DNA from: JBOFZL01 sp051655155
Lineage (GTDB): Bacteria > Bacillota > Clostridia > Peptostreptococcales > Filifactoraceae
Length of the DNA: 60,625 nucleotides
Direction: 5' to 3'
NCBI GenBank assembly: GCA_051655155.1
Contig: JBOFZL010000061.1
Span: 1-60,625 of the forward strand
Under the pieces are notes generated by a model, which was not told the origin of the DNA, did no database searches, and saw only the letters and a program-made list of their open reading frames with translations. How positions within the stretch are numbered: the stretch's first letter is position 1; each line of letters opens with the position of its first letter. Made by a program: the position numbers and the translations under genes. Below are positions 55,847-60,625 of this stretch, piece by piece.

Positions 55847-56422
55847 TTAAAATGGGTGTATAACAATGGTGTTGTAAATTATACAATCACTGACATGGTC
55901 ATTTACCATACCTATTGCTTGCATAAAGGAGTAGACTATTGTTGAACCAACAAACTTAAATCCCATTTTTTTTAAGTCCTTACTTATCTTGTCTGACAAA
56001 GGCGTAGATGTAGGGACATCTTCTATGTTTTTAAAGTTGCCTACAATTGAAGCATAGTTTACATAGGACCAAATAAAATTATCAAAACTACCATAATTTT
56101 TTTGAACTTCTAAGAATAGCTTCGCATTGTTTATTGCTGATCTAATTTTAAGGGAATTTCTTACGATAGCTTTGTTGTTCATAAGTTTTTCTATCTTAGA
56201 TTCATTGTATAGTGCAACTTTCTCAGGGTCAAAATTATCAAAGGCCATCCTAAAGGCCTCACGTTTTTTAAGAATGGTGATCCAACTAAGACCTGCCTGC
56301 ATACCTTCAAGTACGAGAAATTCAAAAAGTTTTCTATCTTCGTGAACAGGTCTACCCCATTCATTATCGTGATAATCTATATATATTGGATCATTGCCAA
56401 CCCAAGAACATCTTTTTTCCAT
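55847..56422 (-). CDS. tag: DNA-3-methyladenine glycosylase I
   Basis: A 191-residue Tag-type glycosylase, matching the family from its start (MEKRCSWVGNDPIYIDYHDN, EWGRPVHEDRKLFEFLVLEG, QAGLSWITILKKREAFRMAF). It excises 3-methyladenine from alkylated DNA. The start is set at position 56422 because AAGGAGA lies directly upstream; the frame could also open nine codons earlier without such a site. The MATE gene lies immediately upstream on the same strand. Confidence 0.95.
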   Translation of the reverse strand: MEKRCSWVGNDPIYIDYHDNEWGRPVHEDRKLFEFLVLEGMQAGLSWITILKKREAFRMAFDNFDPEKVALYNESKIEKLMNNKAIVRNSLKIRSAINNAKLFLEVQKNYGSFDNFIWSYVNYASIVGNFKNIEDVPTSTPLSDKISKDLKKMGFKFVGSTIVYSFMQAIGMVNDHVSDCIIYNTIVIHPF

Positions 56423-56449
56423 AAAAACTCTCCTTATATGTGAAGACAT

Positions 56450-57814
56450 TTATAATGTAGCTATTTTATCTGTATAAGTTTTATAAAAGGTTAATAAACT
56501 TATTATTAGGGTTACTATTTCAGATATGAAAAATGACCACCATACACCTTTTACGCCAAGGCTTGTTTTACTTAAAAGATATGCTACAGGAAGTATTATT
56601 CCCAGTTGTCGTAAAATAGATATATAAAGGCTTGTACTACCGTTTCCTATGGCTTGGAAGGCTGTAGAAATAATTATGCTTGCACCGGCCATTGAGAAAC
56701 CAAGACTTATGATTCTAAGGGCAGGAACGCCATATTCTATCATCTGTTCTGTAGGGTTAAACATAAGTAAAAGTATGTTTGGTGCTAAATTGAAAATTAG
56801 AGTGCCTAAAAGCATTATGATTAGAGTTCCATAAAGTCCTATCTTCATAGCTCCCATTAATCGTTCTTTATTTTTAGCTCCAAAGTTATAACCTATAATA
56901 GGCATTATCCCTTGCATTATACCGAATATAGGCATAAATACAAACATTTGCAGTTTGAAATAAATTCCAATTACAGCCACTGCTGTAGAGGAGAACTTTA
57001 TTAGGATGGTATTCAGTCCTATTATCATAACTGTAGCGATAGATTGCATTATTATGGAAGGAAAACCTACCTTATATATGGATGAAATTATGTTTGAGTT
57101 AATGCTAAAGTTTTTAATATCAATTTCAACTGTATGCTTTTTGTAAGTAAGTATAAAAATACTAAAGCTCATAGCCAAAAACTGTCCAAGGACTGTGGCT
57201 ATTGCAGCACCTGTTACTCCCATTTTAGGAACGCCAAAGTATCCGAAGATAAATATAGGGTCAAGAATTATATTGGTTATAGCCCCCAAAAGTTGAAAAA
57301 TCATAGGCCAAATCATATTACCTGTAGCTTGTAAGGTTTTCTCAGAATTTATTTGTATAAAACAAAAGGTTGAGAATATAAGTACTATTGATAAGTAAGA
57401 GCTTCCCATAGCTATAATCTGTGGATCGGAAGTGAAAGCAGATATAAAAGGCTTTGAAAAAAAGAATCCTATAAGTGCAAATATGATGCCTGAGCATATA
57501 CCTAGAAAAAATCCATGATCAGCAGCATTATTAGCATCTTGATTAAGTTTTGCGCCTAGACTCCTTGATATAAATGAGTTAATTCCGATTCCTGTTCCTA
57601 CAGATACTGCAAAAACAAGTGATTGTAGTGGTAGAGCAAGGGAAACGGCAGTAAGGGCTTGTTCACCTATTTGTGCAACGTACATACTGTCTACGATATT
57701 ATAAAGTGCCTGGATTAGCATTGAAAAAGTCGCAGGTAAGGCCATGGATGCAACCAATGGTAGCAAAGGACTTGTACCCATTTTGTTTTGTGGTTGTTCA
57801 ATCGATTTTGTCAT
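56450..57814 (-). CDS. MATE family efflux transporter
   Basis: A 454-residue MATE pump with 12 helices in two homologous halves (PLVASMALPATFSMLIQALY, YNIVDSMYVAQIGEQALTAV). It exports cationic drugs against sodium or protons. ATG 57814 is preferred over the adjacent GTG 57817, both behind GGAGAA. It probably forms an operon with tag (27 bases apart). Confidence 0.93.
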   Translation of the reverse strand: MTKSIEQPQNKMGTSPLLPLVASMALPATFSMLIQALYNIVDSMYVAQIGEQALTAVSLALPLQSLVFAVSVGTGIGINSFISRSLGAKLNQDANNAADHGFFLGICSGIIFALIGFFFSKPFISAFTSDPQIIAMGSSYLSIVLIFSTFCFIQINSEKTLQATGNMIWPMIFQLLGAITNIILDPIFIFGYFGVPKMGVTGAAIATVLGQFLAMSFSIFILTYKKHTVEIDIKNFSINSNIISSIYKVGFPSIIMQSIATVMIIGLNTILIKFSSTAVAVIGIYFKLQMFVFMPIFGIMQGIMPIIGYNFGAKNKERLMGAMKIGLYGTLIIMLLGTLIFNLAPNILLLMFNPTEQMIEYGVPALRIISLGFSMAGASIIISTAFQAIGNGSTSLYISILRQLGIILPVAYLLSKTSLGVKGVWWSFFISEIVTLIISLLTFYKTYTDKIATL

Positions 57815-57903
57815 CACGTTCTCCTTTCAAATTGTCCATACTAATTTTAAAGGAAATAAAAATAAAAAGCAAGGGAAATAAAAAATATAAATAAATAGGA
57901 ATA

Positions 57904-57925
57904 ATTACTATTTACAAATAGTAAT
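57904..57925. promoter_or_regulatory. Palindromic operator candidate before reverse rubrerythrin
   Basis: ATTACTATTT and AAATAGTAAT flank a two-base centre, a perfect 22-bp palindrome, with a possible -10 (TATGAT, 57929-57934) just downstream and the rubrerythrin ATG at 57995. Position fits an oxidative-stress repressor such as PerR, whose usual box is of related AT-rich form; the assignment is inference. Confidence 0.55.
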
Positions 57926-57994
57926 ATATATGATATTATTAGTCAAGAAAGTAGAAATACTACTAATTATATTTGAAATTCAGGAGGAAATAAA

Positions 57995-58540
57995 ATGGAA
58001 AAGAAATTTGTATGTTCAGTGTGTGGATATGTACACACAGGTGATGAAGCACCAGATATGTGTCCAGTTTGTAAGGTGGCTAAAGAGAAGTTTAATGAGC
58101 AATCAGGAGAACTTTCTTGGGCAGATCAGCATGTAGTGGGAGTTGCTGCTGGTGTTGATGAAAGAATTATTGAAGGACTTAGAGCTAACTTTATGGGAGA
58201 GTGTACAGAAGTAGGAATGTACTTGGCAATGGCAAGAGTTGCACATAGAGAGGGCTACCCAGAAGTAGGAATGTACTATGAGAAAGCTGCTTGGGAAGAG
58301 GCAGAGCATGCTGCAAAGTTTGCAGAGTTACTAGGTGAGTGCGTAACAGATTCAACTAAGAAGAACTTAGAATTAAGAGTAGAAGCAGAAAATGGAGCTT
58401 GCTTAGGAAAGAAAGAACTTGCAACCCTTGCAAAACAGCTTAATTTAGATGCAGTTCATGATACAGTGCATGAAATGGCGAAGGATGAAGCTAGACATGG
58501 TTGTGCATTTGAAGGCTTACTAAAGAGATATTTTGGTTAA
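57995..58540 (+). CDS. Reverse rubrerythrin (rubredoxin-first, NADH peroxidase type)
   Basis: A 181-residue protein whose rubredoxin-like domain comes first (KFVCSVCGYVHTGDEAPDMC PVCK, residues about 3-28) and the ferritin-like di-iron domain second, the reverse of classical rubrerythrin. Di-iron ligands lie in RANFMGECTEVGMYLAMAR, EEAEHAAKF and DEARHG. These enzymes reduce hydrogen peroxide with NADH through partner proteins in anaerobic clostridia. AGGAGG precedes ATG 57995. A palindrome lies in its promoter region and a terminator follows. Confidence 0.95.
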   Translation: MEKKFVCSVCGYVHTGDEAPDMCPVCKVAKEKFNEQSGELSWADQHVVGVAAGVDERIIEGLRANFMGECTEVGMYLAMARVAHREGYPEVGMYYEKAAWEEAEHAAKFAELLGECVTDSTKKNLELRVEAENGACLGKKELATLAKQLNLDAVHDTVHEMAKDEARHGCAFEGLLKRYFG

Positions 58541-59021
58541 TCAATACACTTACTTTATATTAAAATATAAAAAACACGAAAAGAAGAGATTAAAAGTGCA
58601 GATACTAGTATCTGCACTTTTTTTATGAAAATAAATAAATTTTAAACTTTAATATTATGACAGTTTAAAATTTATGCTTTGATATAATCAAAATTAAGTT
58701 AAATACTGATTACAAAATTTGAATTAGAACATATTTAAAAACTTTACAAAAATATTGACGGAAGGTTACTATTTATGATAAGATAACCTATCATGTAGCG
58801 TATGGGAGAAACTAGACATTAGAGCTATTAGTTGGACGGATAAATTTTGTTTTACAAAGATATAAAGTAAATAATTTTGTATTTTTAAAAGAAATATGCA
58901 AATGTGATTAGGCTGGGCGATATGATGACTAGTCTTGTTTGCGTTCAACAAATTATGTTGAATGTTTAGGATAGGATTTAACAATATAAAAGATCTAGTT
59001 AGCAGAGAGGAAGAGGTTTTA
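58541..59021. other. Intergenic region with promoter and long leader of the surface protein gene
   Basis: Besides the terminator it contains TTGACG (58755-58760) and a possible -10 TAAGAT (58779-58784), leaving a leader of over 220 bases before the surface-protein ATG. The leader has short pairing segments (AACTAG...TTAGTT near 58815-58835 and the palindrome GACTAGTC near 58926-58935) but fits no riboswitch class I can name. Confidence 0.5.
58592..58621 (+). terminator. Terminator after reverse rubrerythrin
   Basis: AAAAGTGCAGATACTA pairs perfectly with the following TAGTATCTGCACTTTT (the central bases form the loop), then a T-run. Confidence 0.9.
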
Positions 59022-60625
59022 ATGAAAAAGAAAGTATTATCAATTTTTTTAAGTCTATGTATAAGTGTTACAGGATTGGCTACAGGGGGGATGACAAGCT
59101 ATGCAACAGTTGAGAATAATGATGTAGGGATTGGGGCAAATGCAAATACGTTTGATAAGACTATTGCATTTGGTTCCGATAGTTCAGGAAATCCAAGGAT
59201 ATGGCATTTACTTGGATATAATGGAAGTACAGGGGTACTAAGTCAGACGGGAAACATGGTTTTGTTTGCCAAAGGAAGCTTTGGGAAATCAATTTTCGAT
59301 GACAGAACAGTTAATTATACTAAAATTGGAAGCACACCTCAGAGTGTTTTAAAAACATCTATAGATCAAAGTGTCAGTATTACAGCTAAAGAAAACGATA
59401 TGATACAGCCGGTTACTTTGACAGGAAATTCAACTAGAAGAGAAGGTACAATGTATGGAAATTCAGAGACAGTCAATTTTTGGCCTTTATCTAGAGGAGA
59501 AAGTAATATTGTACATTTAGACATGAGAAAATTTTCTAACAGTGATGACACTTGGCTTCGTACTGTTGGTTCAAGCATTAACAATATACAGTTTATTGAA
59601 GGTGAAGACGGGGTTACAATGATCGCTGGAGGAAAGATAGATAGTATAGGGGAAGTTCGTCCTGCAGTAAAAATAAAGATAGGGAACTTATTATTTGGAT
59701 CGACGGTAAAAGGGGGGAAAACTACAAATTTCAGTGGGATTGATAATTTTACAAGTATAGCTAATACCGATATTGGGAAAGCGTTAAAATTAAGATTTGA
59801 AGATAATACCGTATTGAATAGCACAAATGCAAAAATTGTAAAATCAACTATTATTCCAAGTGTAATAAAATATTCTGCACCTAAAGATAGTGTTATGGTT
59901 GTAGAAGCGACAGTGGGTGGTCAAATTTATGAAGCGCGCAAAAATATTAATGCCGTAACAACTAATCAAGAATTAGACTTAAGAACGTTGACTGGATTTC
60001 CTACAGGGACATTAGTTAATGCAAAGGTTTGGATTGAGAAGATGGAGGATACCACAAATAATAAAGGTCTTATTTTTGCAATTACGCCTATAGATGTAAC
60101 CTATAAAGTAGAAACCTATGAAATCACTATAACTCCAAGTGAAGAAAAAACATTCACTTCAAAAACCATAGGATACACAGAGCAAGAAAGTCACGAAGTA
60201 ACAGTAAAAAATACTGGAACAGGAGCAACAGGAAATCTAACAGTAAACCTAAGTGGAGCTAACGCTAGCTCATTTGAACTAGACAAAAATTCGATATCAA
60301 GTCTAGCATCAAATGGAGAGGCAAAAGTAACAGTAAAACCAAAAACAGGTTTAGCAGTAGGAAGTTACCAAGCAACAGTAACAGTAAGTGGAAGTAACGG
60401 AATAACTCAAAGTTTCAAAGTAAACTTCACAGTACTAGATAGCTATGGAGTAAGCATAATACCAAGTGAAGAAAAAACATTCACTTCAAAAACCATAGGC
60501 TACACAGAGCAAGAAAGTCACGAAGTAACAGTAAAAAATACTGGAACAGGAGCAACAGGAAATCTAACAGTAAGCTTAAGTGGAGCTAACGCTAGCTCAT
60601 TTGAACTAGACAAAAATGCAATATC
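59022..60625 (+). CDS. Secreted tandem-repeat surface protein (partial, runs off window)
   Basis: At least 534 residues are visible. An N-terminal Sec signal peptide (MKKKVLSIFLSLCISVTGLA, cleavage likely after TSYA) is followed by a unique domain of about 340 residues and then near-identical 109-residue (327-base) repeats that begin YEITITPSEEKTF and contain VKNTGTGATGNLTV and KTGLAVGSYQATVTVSG. This looks like an Ig-like or HYDIN/ASPM-type beta-sandwich repeat of adhesins. The gene is cut at 60625 in the second repeat, so repeat number and cell-wall anchor are unknown. GAGAGGAAGAGG precedes ATG 59022. Confidence 0.85.
   Translation, partial: MKKKVLSIFLSLCISVTGLATGGMTSYATVENNDVGIGANANTFDKTIAFGSDSSGNPRIWHLLGYNGSTGVLSQTGNMVLFAKGSFGKSIFDDRTVNYTKIGSTPQSVLKTSIDQSVSITAKENDMIQPVTLTGNSTRREGTMYGNSETVNFWPLSRGESNIVHLDMRKFSNSDDTWLRTVGSSINNIQFIEGEDGVTMIAGGKIDSIGEVRPAVKIKIGNLLFGSTVKGGKTTNFSGIDNFTSIANTDIGKALKLRFEDNTVLNSTNAKIVKSTIIPSVIKYSAPKDSVMVVEATVGGQIYEARKNINAVTTNQELDLRTLTGFPTGTLVNAKVWIEKMEDTTNNKGLIFAITPIDVTYKVETYEITITPSEEKTFTSKTIGYTEQESHEVTVKNTGTGATGNLTVNLSGANASSFELDKNSISSLASNGEAKVTVKPKTGLAVGSYQATVTVSGSNGITQSFKVNFTVLDSYGVSIIPSEEKTFTSKTIGYTEQESHEVTVKNTGTGATGNLTVSLSGANASSFELDKNAI
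60117..60625 (+). repeat. Tandem 327-base repeats within the surface protein gene
   Basis: The block beginning near CCAAGTGAAGAAAAAACA at 60135 recurs at 60462 with almost identical DNA, a period of 327 bases or 109 codons. The second copy is cut by the window end. Such high DNA identity indicates recent duplication or gene conversion, and copy number may differ between strains. Confidence 0.85.

Noticed and set aside
58785..59021. Known riboswitch (c-di-GMP-I, c-di-GMP-II or cobalamin) in the surface-protein leader
   Set aside because: I compared it with the consensus features I remember and found only scattered short matches, not the conserved core.

Overview
This window is AT-rich DNA from a strictly anaerobic, probably amino-acid-fermenting member of the Clostridia. 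The signs are clostridial ribosome-binding sites, a reverse rubrerythrin, a two-component double-cubane-cluster reductase, a NuoE/NuoF-type flavin iron-sulfur oxidoreductase, AGCS, YfcC, YitT and MATE transporters, and, most tellingly, several in-frame UGA codons that are best read as selenocysteine. The species cannot be named from the sequence, and no rRNA, tRNA or CRISPR array was seen.

The most striking part is 0.4-6.8 kb, a tight plus-strand operon of nine genes. At least four are interrupted by an in-frame TGA with clear homology on both sides and a hairpin 12-25 nt downstream that suits a bacterial SECIS element. They are a thioredoxin-like protein with a Sec-Pro-Ser-Cys motif, an ABC substrate-binding protein with a Cys-Sec pair, an ABC permease with Sec just before its conserved C-terminal Glu, and a MerB-like organomercurial lyase with Cys-Sec at its second active-site position. 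Between them lie an ArsP-family permease, a small exported protein ending in Cys-Cys-COOH, a cysteine-rich NrtA/TauA-like lipoprotein and the ABC ATPase. Together they look like a selenocysteine-based organometal capture, cleavage and export system. I recall the member families from NCBIfam as SaoT, SaoE, SaoC, SaoB, SaoP, SaoA and SaoL; that recollection is unchecked. Conventional gene calling would truncate or split four of these genes.

From 6.8 to 11.7 kb are a minus-strand cardiolipin synthase, an Abi_2/HEPN abortive-infection protein, an AI-2E-family exporter and a glutaminase. From 11.7 to 29.1 kb is an accessory stretch. It holds a frameshifted small membrane gene, a GrpB-pyrophosphatase-like fusion, a type I restriction-modification operon (hsdM-hsdS-hsdR) followed by a YdbC-like protein, a decayed gene with four in-frame stops, a HEPN-containing orphan, a four-helix membrane protein, a complete IS3-family element whose transposase has lost its first catalytic Asp, a membrane 4Fe-4S protein, a TPR protein, an acetyltransferase remnant and a lipoprotein.

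From 29.3 to 41.4 kb are an alanine/sodium symporter with an amidohydrolase, a TetR regulator with a strong operator palindrome, a truncated ABC ATPase running into an MFS exporter, a solitary ABC exporter followed by a 12-codon remnant, a glycosyltransferase, and the double-cubane reductase with its activase. From 41.7 to 48.2 kb the genes are mostly on the minus strand: YfcC transporter with M20 amidohydrolase, YitT, an SPFH protein coupled to a ribbon-helix-helix protein, a lipoprotein and a small exporter. From 48.4 to 54.2 kb is a three-gene NuoE-NuoF-(GltD/NuoG-like fusion) operon, probably an NAD(P)H-ferredoxin electron-transfer or bifurcating complex. The window ends with a membrane protein, 3-methyladenine glycosylase I, a MATE pump, a reverse rubrerythrin behind a 22-bp palindrome, and the 5' part of a secreted repeat protein that runs off the end.
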